NCBI RefSeq assembly: GCF_000150275.1
Contig: NW_002060946.1
Location: 6,156,667-6,220,666, forward strand
Length of the DNA stretch: 64,000 nt
Origin: Trichoplax adhaerens
Lineage: Eukaryota > Placozoa > Uniplacotomia > Trichoplacea > Trichoplacidae
Direction: 5' to 3'
Shown: in pieces, positions 1 to 13,300 of the stretch
How positions within the stretch are numbered: position 1 is the first letter of the stretch
Layout of the letters: the number at the start of each line of letters is the position of its first letter
Notes under the pieces: model-generated
Seen by the model: the letters and a program-made list of their open reading frames with translations, nothing else
What the model was told of the DNA's origin: nothing
The model's database searches: none
Program-made: the position numbers and the translations under genes

Positions 1-284
1 CATAGCCGTCTCTACTGTAAAGATATATTATATACATCAGCTTGTAGCATAAACTTGACATATACAGCATACAAATTAGAATAGCAGATAACGGGTTGAT
101 CGCGTTGCTTTATTTCTTGTATTTTGCATATTGTAAATAACTGGCTATAAAGGCGTGATAAACCTGTTTTAACTTTAGTTCAATTTTCTTCTCGGTTTTA
201 GATTGAATATCAAGTTACTATTATGGAATAAAACCAAATATGATTATTTTCGTTGCTTCTGTAGTTATCTGCTTAACTAATCGA

Positions 285-1322
285 CTATTTAGATAGTAAT
301 GATGTACGACTAACATTTCTAAAGCGCGCGGATTTATAACGACATACAAGGGCTATAATATTACTGCGCAAATTCTTATTGTAGAAACCGTAAATAATAG
401 GGCTAGCAACAGAATTCCAAGAAGCAGCATAAGCTAGCCATTCACGAAGCAAATAGCGAGTTTCTCCGGGTATAACACGGTAATCAACAACAGTGATAAC
501 TTGTAGTATGTTGTACGGTGTTTGCAGAATGACATAGACTCCAACAATAATTGCTACAGCTTTGGTTGCTTTTAAAGTTACAGCTGGTTGAATACCTACA
601 CTAGTACAGTGGATTCTTCTTGCGTGATCACGAGCTACTAAATAGACTCGAACATAGAATACCATCATAACTATTGTGGGCAATAAAAACATCAAAAATG
701 ACCAGAAGATGTGCCATGCTTGTAAACTTTGATAACGATTTTCCTTTGCTTCGGATAGCAAGCAAAAGTTGGGGCAAATTTTCCACCATCCAATTATTAA
801 CGGCAAGAATGCGACAAAAGTAGGTAAAATCCAACACACAAGAAGGATAACTACAAACATAGCTGATTTATAAATACTAATTTGGTTATACCAAAATGGC
901 GATGTTATGGCAATAAATTTCTCCAAGCTAATGGAGCAAATGTGAAAATTCATACAGCATACGAAGGCAAATTGTATCACTGTTGGTGATAACTGACAAT
1001 AAATATTAACGAAAGAGTGGATCGAATTGCGTATATTGAGTACTTTAACAGGCAACACAAACATAAAATCGTAAGTTATGTTGGCTAAGCACAAGCTACC
1101 GACCAATAAACTACTATGATTCCGAAGTGATCGCTTAAAGCAAATAACGCCCAGTACCAATAGATTGGATAGGAGAATACAAACGAAAAGTATACTCCAT
1201 ACAATTGAGACCATAATTTCAAATTCGGTTAACTTACGATAGACAATGGCGGTTACATTATGACTTAGAAAGAAGTGAACATCTAAGCATGGTGTGAAGA
1301 GATCCTTTTTCACGAAAGACAT
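285..1322 (-). CDS. Class A (rhodopsin-like) GPCR, single exon
   Basis: Predicted 345-residue seven-transmembrane receptor in one uninterrupted exon; the ATG is at 1322-1320 and TAG at 287-285. TM1 carries the conserved Asn (LLSNLLVLGVI). TM2 reads SLCLANITYDF, so the usual LAxAD aspartate (2.50) appears to be Asn. The TM3 cysteine (IYCQL) and an ECL2 cysteine (ICPNFC) could form the standard disulfide. The DRY motif is replaced by LEKF, TM6 has QTPY where CWxP is usual, and TM7 has SPIIYGFYN instead of NPxxY. An extracellular N-glycosylation site (HNVT) lies near residue 22. The family assignment is firm but the ligand cannot be told; the divergent microswitches fit an expanded, fast-evolving receptor family in which intronless genes are common. 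A TTTATT at 109-114 could be the minus-strand poly(A) signal. Confidence 0.88.
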   Translation of the reverse strand: MSFVKKDLFTPCLDVHFFLSHNVTAIVYRKLTEFEIMVSIVWSILFVCILLSNLLVLGVICFKRSLRNHSSLLVGSLCLANITYDFMFVLPVKVLNIRNSIHSFVNIYCQLSPTVIQFAFVCCMNFHICSISLEKFIAITSPFWYNQISIYKSAMFVVILLVCWILPTFVAFLPLIIGWWKICPNFCLLSEAKENRYQSLQAWHIFWSFLMFLLPTIVMMVFYVRVYLVARDHARRIHCTSVGIQPAVTLKATKAVAIIVGVYVILQTPYNILQVITVVDYRVIPGETRYLLREWLAYAASWNSVASPIIYGFYNKNLRSNIIALVCRYKSARFRNVSRTSLLSK

Positions 1323-4300
1323 TTCTTGGATAGGGATTATTCAATTTGAATGGATTAAAATTGTGATCGCTTTCCTGATGCGTTGTATCGGCTGGAATAA
1401 TCTATACTTGTGATTTTTTGGATCAATTATTTCTTATCCGTCTGAAAGTGATGCATGTAATATTTATTAGCGAAGCAGTCAAACAAAGAGTCGAAAAATT
1501 ATCTAACTAATATATTTTAAATAAGGTTTGCCGTCCTTCAGAATTTAAAAACAATTCTTGTCATAAATTTTTGATAAAAATGAAAACTAAAAAATCAAAG
1601 CAAGATAATAAAGAAACGCGTATATATTCGTTTAAATTTTAAATATCATTAGTGCATGTGAAGAAAAATGTTTATTAAATTAAATCTACAAAATTAACCA
1701 TGAAATAATGTAATATCAATCTTCTAAAAATATATTATACTATACATTTTGTTCATAATATGCAATATTCTATACAAATACGTAAAATAGTATGATTGCG
1801 TATTAATTGCCGTATAAGAAATAATGACGACAAATAGGCGTGGAAAGCTTACTCTTGTTCAATAGTTATGGAAAGATTATCAATTTGCAATTAGCATAAG
1901 CAATCTCATTAAGCAGGCAATTCTTCATACTGGCTTTAGAATCTCAATAAAATGAATTTACTATACGTTAAGTTACAGATTGTAATAATACTTCAATAAC
2001 AAGATTAATTTTAATGAAAGGATGATCCGTTCTATTTTTGAGAGTATCAATAGAGTTGTCGATATTTACGTTTACAGGAGTAAATGGGTCGGTTGGATGT
2101 TTAAATTATGTAAAATTCATTTAGACTATGAAAATCTATTTTCCATGGCTACCCAGCTCTGAATAATATGTAAAAAAATGTTTCCTTTAATTATTTTGAC
2201 TATAAAAAGATGTGTACGAGATTCGGACGAAATCAGTAATATGCTAAAATATGCTAAATTTCATTGATGTAATCATCGTTTGCTGAAACAAAATGTTAAC
2301 ACTGTATTATGATACTAGTTCATAACTCAAAAATGTAAATATTAGGGTAAGCCAGTTTTTTTATTAAAAATGATAAGTCAAATACAGTAACAAAATATTA
2401 ACCATTCTTTGAAATTAATTGAACATTACTAAGTAATCTGGATAACTTGTCAATCATTACTGTTTTATTGAGAGTGACAAATATAGAAATAGAATGAGTC
2501 AAGATGACTCGTGATTATTGTAATTCTGTCTTATCCTTATTAGAATAACTCCAGAATAGCAATGATACCGTAAAAAAGAAATTTAGAATTATTAGCCATA
2601 TTTAATATGATGATTGACATTAGCAATGTCAACAAGGAAGAAGAAAAATCGAGCTTGTACAGTATATGAAGTTTTATTATACTATAAAGAAAATATTAAC
2701 ATCTGCTTCTGAGTACCATGTTGAAAGTACTTGCACATAAGACATAACGGCAGTTTCGCCAATGATACGTCCTATCTCAAACCGTAGTTTTTAAATCCAT
2801 GGTCTGACATCAATGCCGATAACATTTAATTAAATTACTACCCGTCATTATACCAGACCCTTTTACTCATAAGTAGATTTTGATCAATTAACTATAAATG
2901 TAAAACTAGACAGTAAGACATTACTTCCAAAGTTACAATTTCAATTTCGTCTTTTTGTAAAATACTTCTATTTTTATAATTCATTTGTGTGCCTCATTAT
3001 AATTATTTTTCTATCTTCTGTCTCTAAAATAATCTTTATTGCAAGGTAGCATATATTAAGATCCAGGTAGTAATTATTTAGTTAAAGACAATGGCTAGAA
3101 TTATAAGATTCTACAACCTTATGATATCATTTGACATTTTGTATTTTTATTTCCAGAAAAGAAAATCAACAAAAAAGCGATAGTTATTCTACTAAATTGA
3201 AATTGTAAATTATTTTTTACAGTCAACCAATTTCATTCTTTTAATTTTTCAATAAGAATCAGCTAAAAGGACCCAAGTTTAAGAATTCCGGAATTAGATT
3301 ATTAAAATTTATCCTATACACCCTTTATAGCAGAAATGTATCCATTTTACTGACAGTCTGCTCAAAATTCTAATTTTGATAGACAACAATATTTTTCTTG
3401 CGTATTTTTAATTCTAATTTTGGAATACAGATAGAAAGAATGGCAAAATTCTTGCCATGATTTATTCCGGTAAAATTTTGTACCGGTATCTCATTAAAAT
3501 GTCAACATGGAAAAATTTATATACCGTGATTTAATCTCTGCTAAAGATTTGATCAAAAAAAGAAATGATATACCTAATGTAACGATTAAGAACCGTCTGC
3601 AGGTCTTCGATAAAAATAGCAATCTAATATCTTCTAACGCCATTGGTTTCATCTTACGCCAATTAGTGTGTAAAAATTACATCATTCTACTTGAATATTT
3701 CTCTACGTGTTAGTCTTCGGCTATTGTATTTTTTAATAAAAATACCTACAATAACCCTGAACTAAAGCCAGTTCTATTACTACTATTGAAGTAAAATACA
3801 ACCAATAATTAATTGAACAACACCGATAAGTCAGTTGACAGTTACCCTCAAGTCGATTATTTCTGTATGCAATAAAATCAGTCTAGTGAATACTAGCCTT
3901 ATCATCCTCGCAATTTAATATCTATTCTTAATTTTATTTGTCAAGAATATAATAACCGATAATCAATTTCTAAAGCAGAATTTTACTTTCTATTCGCACC
4001 TTGTAATGAAATTATTATAGTTTAGTGAAAAGTCTATTGAAGTATCTTAATGTCAACTATCGAAACGTGATCGGCTTGAAAATATTGTAGAAATCGAACA
4101 CAACTCTAAACCTACTTGATTATGGTATGCTTTAGACGCAATACTAAGAAGTTAAAACATGGCTTTTGATGACCACAGGCCCTTACGTAACTGAATCGGA
4201 ATAGCAAGAATTTATAAATACTTAACAGCGATTATTTAATAACATTAAGATCTTGCATGTCGACTATTTCATCATTGGAGCGATGACTTAATATTCATAT

Positions 4301-7300
4301 TATTATTGTAGTTGCATTTTGTGATTTTGGTTATCGATGCCCGTTTACTTCTTTCCAAATAGCTTCCGCATCAATATAGCAATTTACTCATCTTACTAAA
4401 TAATTTGATCAATGAAATTCAATTTATTTTTGCATACTACGTGTGCTTTCGATCTTGTATAGTCAACAATTTGTCTACATTACAAGGCTACTACAATAAT
4501 AAGTATTTCTTCTACGTAGTTGCTTACAAAAGCTCTATTTTAAATTGAAGTAAAAGTTCAATTTATGGCTGGGCATTATTATGACGAACTAATTATTAAT
4601 TTGTGACTGATAAGTCCATACGGCGCCAAAATGGTGAATGTGGTACTAATATCACACGCCATATTTTTTTTACCAAGAACACTGCGTTTATGAACTTTAA
4701 TAAGATTTCCAGTGATTAGTATATTGAAAGTCATATCATATTATGAATACCAATTTATAAATTTTCATACTCGTTGAGACTTAAATTCTAGATAAAAGAT
4801 ATTCGTACATCCTTTATATGCAGCCTCTACATAATAAGGCATTTTTTCAATATGAACAAATGATGAAAATGACAGCTGAAGTACAGCAATTTAATTTCCT
4901 CGAATAATAGCATTCTAAATCAATATTAGTCTTAAAATGTTTATTATATATGAAAATGAATTAAAACCGTGATTTAAATTAAAATACAAAAAATTGAAGA
5001 TACTCACTTTCCCTTAATAAGCTGACTACGAATGTTGTTAGAACAAAAATGAATCTAATGCCTTATCCATATTACTAACTAGTGTCTGGTTTTAAAATTT
5101 TGAGTTTTTAGTAATCTTGTTAGAAGACAAAAGTGAGTGCATCGATATGAGTTTGAAAAGCGTTTATATCCGAAAGAGTCATCATAAGTTATGCTGTTTA
5201 GAAGCAATCTTTTAAAATTTAATAAATTTCCAAGAATGCATACGAATTTAACACTAAAAGCGCTTTAGCAAAAGTGCAATATTAGATTAGATGTGACGAA
5301 AATCGTTCACTATAAATATATAACTTATATATGAACGTGACCGCATGCGAAATCGATCATTTTACAAACTGCCCTATGTAAATGTATTAAACAATATTTT
5401 AATAAGGGAAATATTGTTAATATTAATGAGCTCTTTATTTTAGAAATTACCATAGCAATATAATTCAGTTTTCAGTATCCTATGAAAATTACTCTAGTCG
5501 TATTTGGAAAGATTCCCGCTGGGATAATCTCTTAGAGAATTAACTAAGGCTATTTTAGCTTCATTTGACGTGCTTATTTGATATATTATCGACTAAAGAT
5601 GCATGTTGACGACCAGATGCTGCCTTTTGTAAAAATGTCTAAAAAACTGATTTGTTACTAAAGGATAGCAAATTTGCTGCTCTATCTGTTATTATCTTTT
5701 TAATGTAATTTAAAGACTAACATGAAGAAATGGTACCTAAACAAAATTTTTAAATTAAATTTTTGTACGCGTTATTTAAGATTACAAGGTTTAACAATCA
5801 TAGCCTAAGCAAAAATAAAATATTATTTTGGATATTAGGCAATTAAAGCATTAAGATAAAAATGTAGCCTAAAGATTCGAGAAGTTTATGGTTCGTAATG
5901 CAGTATCTGTTTTCTCGTGCCCAGTTCTCTAGCTAAGATTACCACATAATCAAGCTAGCGATATTACTTGTATCTTAATCGTACCTTCTACTGAGTTTAA
6001 GATTTCTATTTTATCGATTTTTTGCTATAATAAGACCATTAAAAGATCTACTGCGCCCTAATTCCTATACTATAAATAATGTAAAATTGGTTTATGATAA
6101 ATGATATTTTTTCAAAGAGTGAGACAATTGAATATTTTAGTCATTTATTCATTTTCAACTTTTATTTCCGTTTTTTTAATCCATTATTGTAGGAGCTCGC
6201 TAAGAATAACGACGGAATTGCATTACTTATGCCTTTGATGCATACTCGCGGATTTTGATCTTTGAAGAGTAGGATATGAATACTGATACATACCGTAACA
6301 GGTAAGACTTTACTCTCACACTTAATCTGCTAAATTAGTACAACTTTGGTAGGATAGGGAACTGCAGCCGTTCAACAAGCATTTTCAAGTAGAAACAGGA
6401 TAGCAGGACGTGCCGTTGTTATTTTAATTTAATATGATCATAAATAATAACACAGTTCGTTACTGTCTGTATTTACTCTTGCTCGCTCATTAAATATATT
6501 TTGGAAGTAAATAATGAAAAGGAAATTGCATAGTTACCAGGGTTTATTAACCGAAACTTAAATTTTGCAGGGATAAGCGTATAGCATCTACATGGGTAAA
6601 ATAGGAAGTAATCTCGTGCAATTGTACCCAGGGTGCCAAAGTGTGTTTACTAAATTATCATTTTACACTGCTTAATTTTTTCTTTCCCCATCTTTGTGAA
6701 AGATCGTGAAAAACTCCAATACAGATTAAGGTAGAAGATTTGTAAAATAATACGATTTAAAAATGATCTCGGGCATCAATAATTTAACTGAAGCTAAAAA
6801 TCTCCTAGCTATGTGTTATGGAATTGATTTTGTTATGATATTAATTTTTGTGAAATATTGAAAGAGTATAGAAAATTTCGCTGTAATTTTGTCCGCGCAA
6901 AGATAGGTTAAATCTATATCCAAAGAATATTCGGATTTTAAAATAAATTACATTTTTAATAGTTTGTCGTTATCGAAATTTGTTCTGGTTCAAAGGTATT
7001 AAGTAAGTATTAGAAGAATGTTACATAAAGTCATCATAGGGTAGAAATTAATACTAAATATTAATTGAAAAGCACTAGATAGTCGATTCACAAGAAAAAG
7101 AAGTAAAAGTCAAAATTATAGGCAGAATGAAAGTAATACATTCTATTTATTCTCATGATTTCGCATAGCTATATCTTATGTTAAATATGGCATTCGACTT
7201 ACCTTAATCGATTTACGGGCAATGAGATGATAGTAGCTCAGATCAAATTAAATTGGAATGTAATAATTACGAACTAGTACTTGATTGTAGAAGAATACCT

Positions 7301-10300
7301 AAAATGGCAATAATCAATGCGGAATTTGTAGCGACACGGTAAAAAATTTATTAGAAAAGAAATTTTGAAACAATATCAATTTACTTCAGATGTTATGTGG
7401 CTGTTGTAGCTGCCTGCGAGAAATGGGCAGCTAATGTAAAGCAAAGGCGGTATTTATCTTTTAAGTAATGGTTCTAAAATAATAAGTGTTCTATTGAGTA
7501 ACATAATCAAGCATAATTATGCTTTCTTTAAGTCATTTCCTTGTTCGCTGCCCACAATGGCTATGATGACCTAAATTTGCCATTCTTATTAATTTCTATT
7601 CGTTGTTCCTCCTATTTTATACGGTATTATAGAGAGCGATAATCAATTAACTCTAATTATTTCATTTATGCTATTGGTTGGTGAATCAAGGGTAAAAGTA
7701 ATAACTTAAATAATAATCATGTCTGTCTTGTATTATTTTAAGATTGACAACTGCATTAATTGGATATTAGTATTGTCGTATAATTGATGATATAAATAAA
7801 GTGAAAAGACATTATTTATGAGGTATCATTAACAACTGTGAATAAGTAATAAGAAATTTGCTTCTATCAAACTGTTGCTGAAGAATTTATTCTCGATAAG
7901 TTAATGATTAACTACGGTTGAAAATTAAGGCGTTAACAAAATAAATTATACGAGCGCAATAATCGAGTCATTAGCTCATTAGTCAATTCAAACGACTTTT
8001 AAGCTGCATATGGTCAGTAACGGTTTTGTTTTAGTATTTTTCACAATAAAATTGGATAAAATAATATTGTTTATAGACTTCAAGTCAATTGTAGTCATCT
8101 CCATATTGTCCTATTTAGACGGCTAATATGATATAGGATGTCACTGATTGATACCATTTAAACTGTTAATTAATGTCGCTAATTTCATTCTAATCGTTAT
8201 AGTACCGAACTTCATATTTACTTTGAACAATAAAAATTGTCATTTTTTTTTAAATTGGTAAATACAACACGCCATTGCAAGAACTGTAAAGAGAACGATT
8301 TACCTCATAGGAAGATTTGAATAAGGAAAATAACAATGCAAGCGTAATTAAGATGGATACGATTACTAGAGTTAAAAATCTATCTGATTCTCTTACTAAT
8401 TAGGCGAAGTAAGAGTAATAATATAAGCGTGTGCTATTCGATTTTGTGTATTCACGGGAAATAATTTTCTCAAGAGTGGTATGAAATGAGGTTACCGGTA
8501 TAATATTTTGAATACAGGTGTACCACAAACCTATTGAAACCGCTTTCCTTATATTTAGACAATACCACGGATTTAAGTTAGGTATTATCCTGATGCAATG
8601 TTATCATCGTGAAATAAGTAGATGAATTACTAATATATCCATCTGCTTCGAACAATCAATTTTATATGCTACAGGAAGTTATCCATTATTTTTCTTGTAA
8701 AATAAATATATTTTAAGTAATAAGAAATATTAACTACAATAATAGTACTATGTCTGCAGAGAAGTATTTCCGACTGTTATTATAAAATAAAATTGCATTT
8801 TCGGATAATAATAGGTTTTAGAAAATCTTCCTTAAAGTTAATGCAGAGTATTCCAAATGATGGCTAATGAATTGATTTATATGTAGTACCGTATTTGTGT
8901 CTATCATAGTCTTGACAACAAAGGCGTTTTGGTGCATAACTTTTTTCGAAATTGTTCCATTCACTATTACATTTTCATCCGCATCATCCAATAACAATAA
9001 CAATAAAAGTGAATATGAACGTCATCAAAATCAAAAGACTGAATCAGAAAGAATAGCAAGAGATGATTATCGCTAGTTAGAACGGATCTAGATTCCCTAG
9101 CATTTTAAAAATAGCGTAAATATTAAGTTGATTCTGTTTGCAGACTACCAGTTATGATAAAAAATAAGTCATATCCTATAAATTATTACAGCACTACTCG
9201 TTTGATAGTAGAAGATACCTTTATATCTAGTTTATAAATCAAAGATTGAAAAATTGAATAACGTTAATTGTGTTATTATGTCTGCTACTTAGATTAGGAA
9301 TTCCATCATCAACATTATGTTAAAATTAGTTATGCTTAATTGGAAGTTGATTTTTTCATTAATTCAGTTAATTATATCATTATATTTTGGCTCCTCATTT
9401 CAAACAATGTCATCATCTCGTTCTTTAACAATTTCAATATGAGGTTAATAATATTAGGAATGATCATAGCAAACACCTTTTAATTATTCAACCTAATAAA
9501 AATGTCCCGATTGATTGAAGCATATTTCATATCACGTATCCTTGACAACGGATATATTGTTATTTTTATTGTTAGTCTCGATCAAGTACCAAGCAAGCAC
9601 TGAAGACAGAAATCCCCAAAAATATTTGCTTCAGCTTCCATTGATTCTTCTATTCAATTTCAAAGGCAGAGGGCCTATTTAATTTTAGGTTAATTTGCAA
9701 TAAGTAATAATAAATCAATTGCCTACTGGATAATATTCTGGTGCTCATTAATGTAGATTTGTAAGCGTAGTAATAATTCTCTATCTCAATTGAGAGTAAA
9801 ATGAATGCTAGACAAACTCATTTAAGCAGTACTTGTAAGACGTAATTTAACATTTACAAATCTATAGCACGATATGCTAACAATGGTCATAAGTACATAA
9901 TGGTACTTTTAATTTCCAACGTTGTACGGCTCCCAGGATCGCATTATCAATTTCTAGATATGGCTTTCTATATATTAGGAGATTATTTTTAGCTGTAACA
10001 ATTTCTAATACATGAAATTATTTAATCCTGACTCTTTAATTTTTAAAATAATTTTATTCTTGCATGTATTTACCGCTTACCACTAACGATGTCACGATAC
10101 ATAATTAGTAAGAGAAGGGCTAGTATTATAATTGTGAGAAATCATTTAATCAGCTGAGAACAATAGTCATAAACGTGACCTTGGTAATTAAACTAGCAAT
10201 TAATAAAGCTGTTCGCAAGAAAGATTATTTTGACCATTAGAGCATATTTATTGCATCGTGCTATTGTCGGGTTAAGAGCTCATTCATTCTATTTGCAGAG

Positions 10301-13300
10301 CCTTGTTGCTTAAAATAACTGAAGCAAATAAAATGCATAATTACTTAGGGCAATTTTACGTATCTTATATTTGTTGAAACGTAACATATTTATCACGCTT
10401 TACTTTCTCCTAAAGAAATTCGATTACGAAAAATATTACATCTTATTTAATTGGTGTATTAAAAAATATTTTTGATCCGGTTGATTGAGTAATTAACTCT
10501 GTTAAAAGTACTATGAACTAAACACATAAAATGACACGTTTCCGATTGTGCATCTAAAGATAGAAATGAGGTGAACCTTCAAAATTTTTTAACAACTTGA
10601 TTTAAGCTCTAATTTCGTTTACTCTTTTGCTTAAGAGCGAGTAAGAAACTGGTTTAAACTAGTTCAAGATTACTATGTAGCTCTATATCTAGCGCTAGAT
10701 CTTAGAGATCTGCCAAGAAGAAAATATTTGGAGTCGGTAGAAACTCATGGTTTAGGATAATAATTAAAATTACGGCATTACCGATACCCCTTTCGTGTAT
10801 AAATTCACTCCATACTAATAACAAATTCAGAATATCATTAGAACTTCAAAATTATTTCCTTTCAGCTTTACGAAACTGACTCCCAGATGTTCTAAAACAG
10901 CAATTTGATAAATGCTTATTAAACTATAAAATCCTTAACCTAGGAAATGAAAAATTTCATTTTTATTATAATTGATATTTAACTTGTGAGATAATTCTGA
11001 TCATTTTTCTAAGATCTAGAAGTAGGATTTATGCAGGTTTATTTCCAGAATAAACGTATAGAGCAATATTAGCTTTGCGATAAGTTATGTTTAGCTACTC
11101 AGACTATAAATAGTTTAAATCTGCAAATGTTGTAATTTTTTATAGATATTATGGAAAGTGTGTCAAAGCAACATCATTGTAACGATAACTATTAACATTA
11201 ACGTCGACCAAGTTAGCTAAACATGTTATAATCAAATTATCTTTACAAAGTTATTTTTATAAAAAATTCATCAATATAGTAACTAGGGTAAGTTATATAG
11301 TTTCTAATGAATATGTGGTAGATATGGCATGATACGTAAAGATGATTGCATTCTTAATGCCATAATTCTGGGAAAATTGACTTGGAACTTAATTAATTTA
11401 TCCCGTAGAAATTTTTATTTATAACAATGTTACAGTGTTAAATACTGTATTACAGTAGAAATAACTATGTTAGGATAATTTTGTTAGACTATCCTTATTT
11501 AGTTAACTTCTAATTTGGATATACTGTATTTTAATATAGCACTGACTTTTTATGACAGTGACACTTATACACATACTGAAATTATAATGGTTATAATAGG
11601 GAATGCAAATCATCTGCTTACAGTTCGAATCATTGTGATTGTAATTTACTTATGATAGACTGTAAATTATCATGGAAATGTTCCGTGATAGGACATATCG
11701 TAATCTGACTATTCTGTATTAGTTATTACATGTCTATGTTCGTAAATACTGTTATCTGCATTAAGAGAGCAGTAGCTAAAATTAATATCTAATTCAGTAA
11801 ATGATTCTAATGTTAATTGTATTAACTATGACTCATGAACTATTGAGGAATAGTATATAAATGCAGTATATCGTGAAATAAAGAAGAATTGTCCAACTTA
11901 GTGTTTAACGTAAAATACGAGGCGTTTAAGTCTTTGTGTAGTCTGCTAGTAGAGCAAAAGTGCTCGTGATAGTGCAGATATCGTTCCTTGATACGTAGTT
12001 CAAGGAATTGACTTATTGATCGTAGATTACGTTATCTTGTTGCAAAGCTGTTTTGTGACAAACAACAATATTTCCATAATAATTTTATTATTGCAATTAT
12101 TATTAGGTTAATATTGCAAGTACTTATTACAATTTTCGCCCCAGAGTGATTTAAAGTTGAGTTATAGTAAATATTTCTCGACTAAACTTCAATTTAGTAA
12201 TGGTTATAGATTACTGTCCCAAAAAATTTTAAGGCTTTACTCAGTGAAGACTTATCTCCTTTATTAAAGTCCAAGAATGCAGACATGAAGGGTGTAGGAG
12301 AGTTTAGAGTCTTCATTCAGAAGGAAACCTAAAATGTGCTAATCGGAATCGTAATATGTATATGATTAAATTAATAATCAATTTTACCACTAATATTTTA
12401 CCGAAATGTTTATGCTACATGGCTAATGAACTATAATACAAGCTAGATAATTAAGAAATGATGCTGTTTTAATTATGTTATGCGCAATATAAGCGGATAT
12501 ATTCTGGAAACTTTTGCTAATCGGTTTTATTGCTCTTCCATTACATCTTTAAAGGTTGATCTTACAGGTTATAATCGCCTAACACTGGGATACATCCGCT
12601 TCTAGTTATCGCAAATATGAAAATATTAATTGTTTGCTAATGTTGATGCCTAACTGCTTAGAAAGCGGCAGAGCTAAAATTTTTCCTTCTTTGATTACAA
12701 TCAAAAATCTGAGAGCTAAAGCATAGCATTAAGCATTTCAAGCAGGCAAGATATTTGTGGCATCATGAGTAAAGCTTTCCTCTTTTCTTGTAGATATATG
12801 TAGGGCTTATAATTTTCGGTTACTGCTTAATACTGATTTTGTTTACTTGGCTAATATACGTAAATATCTTGCTGAAAGTAAAAGCAAGCTATGCTATATC
12901 TTGCAAGATTTCTGTATCATTTGATAAAATATTTCTTAAATCTATTAAATGCAGCCATAACATTCTTATATGTTTATCAGCGATTCGCGTAGATTGATCA
13001 GGACGGCTTTAGACTCCCACTGGCAAAGTTTCTGTATCAAAATCTATCTTAGCAGTCATATTTCTAGTAAAACTTTAATGATCTATAGAATACTTAAAAA
13101 ATCTCGAGGTCTGCTCTGCATTTCAATTAGCTAGTTCAAAACTTAGGTTATGGTTAGACACTTTTCATAGGTTGAAATCTAGATCTTGACGTAATAGTAC
13201 ATTAAAGCAATATTTTATATCATATATTATCTTTTTTGCCCATATGTGATGATTATCACGGTAAATAATTGTTATGTGTTTGCATAAGACATCATCTGTT

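Noticed and set aside
11600-11660. GTTCGAATC word resembling a tRNA B-box
   Set aside because: There is no matching acceptor stem, A-box or anticodon arm around it.
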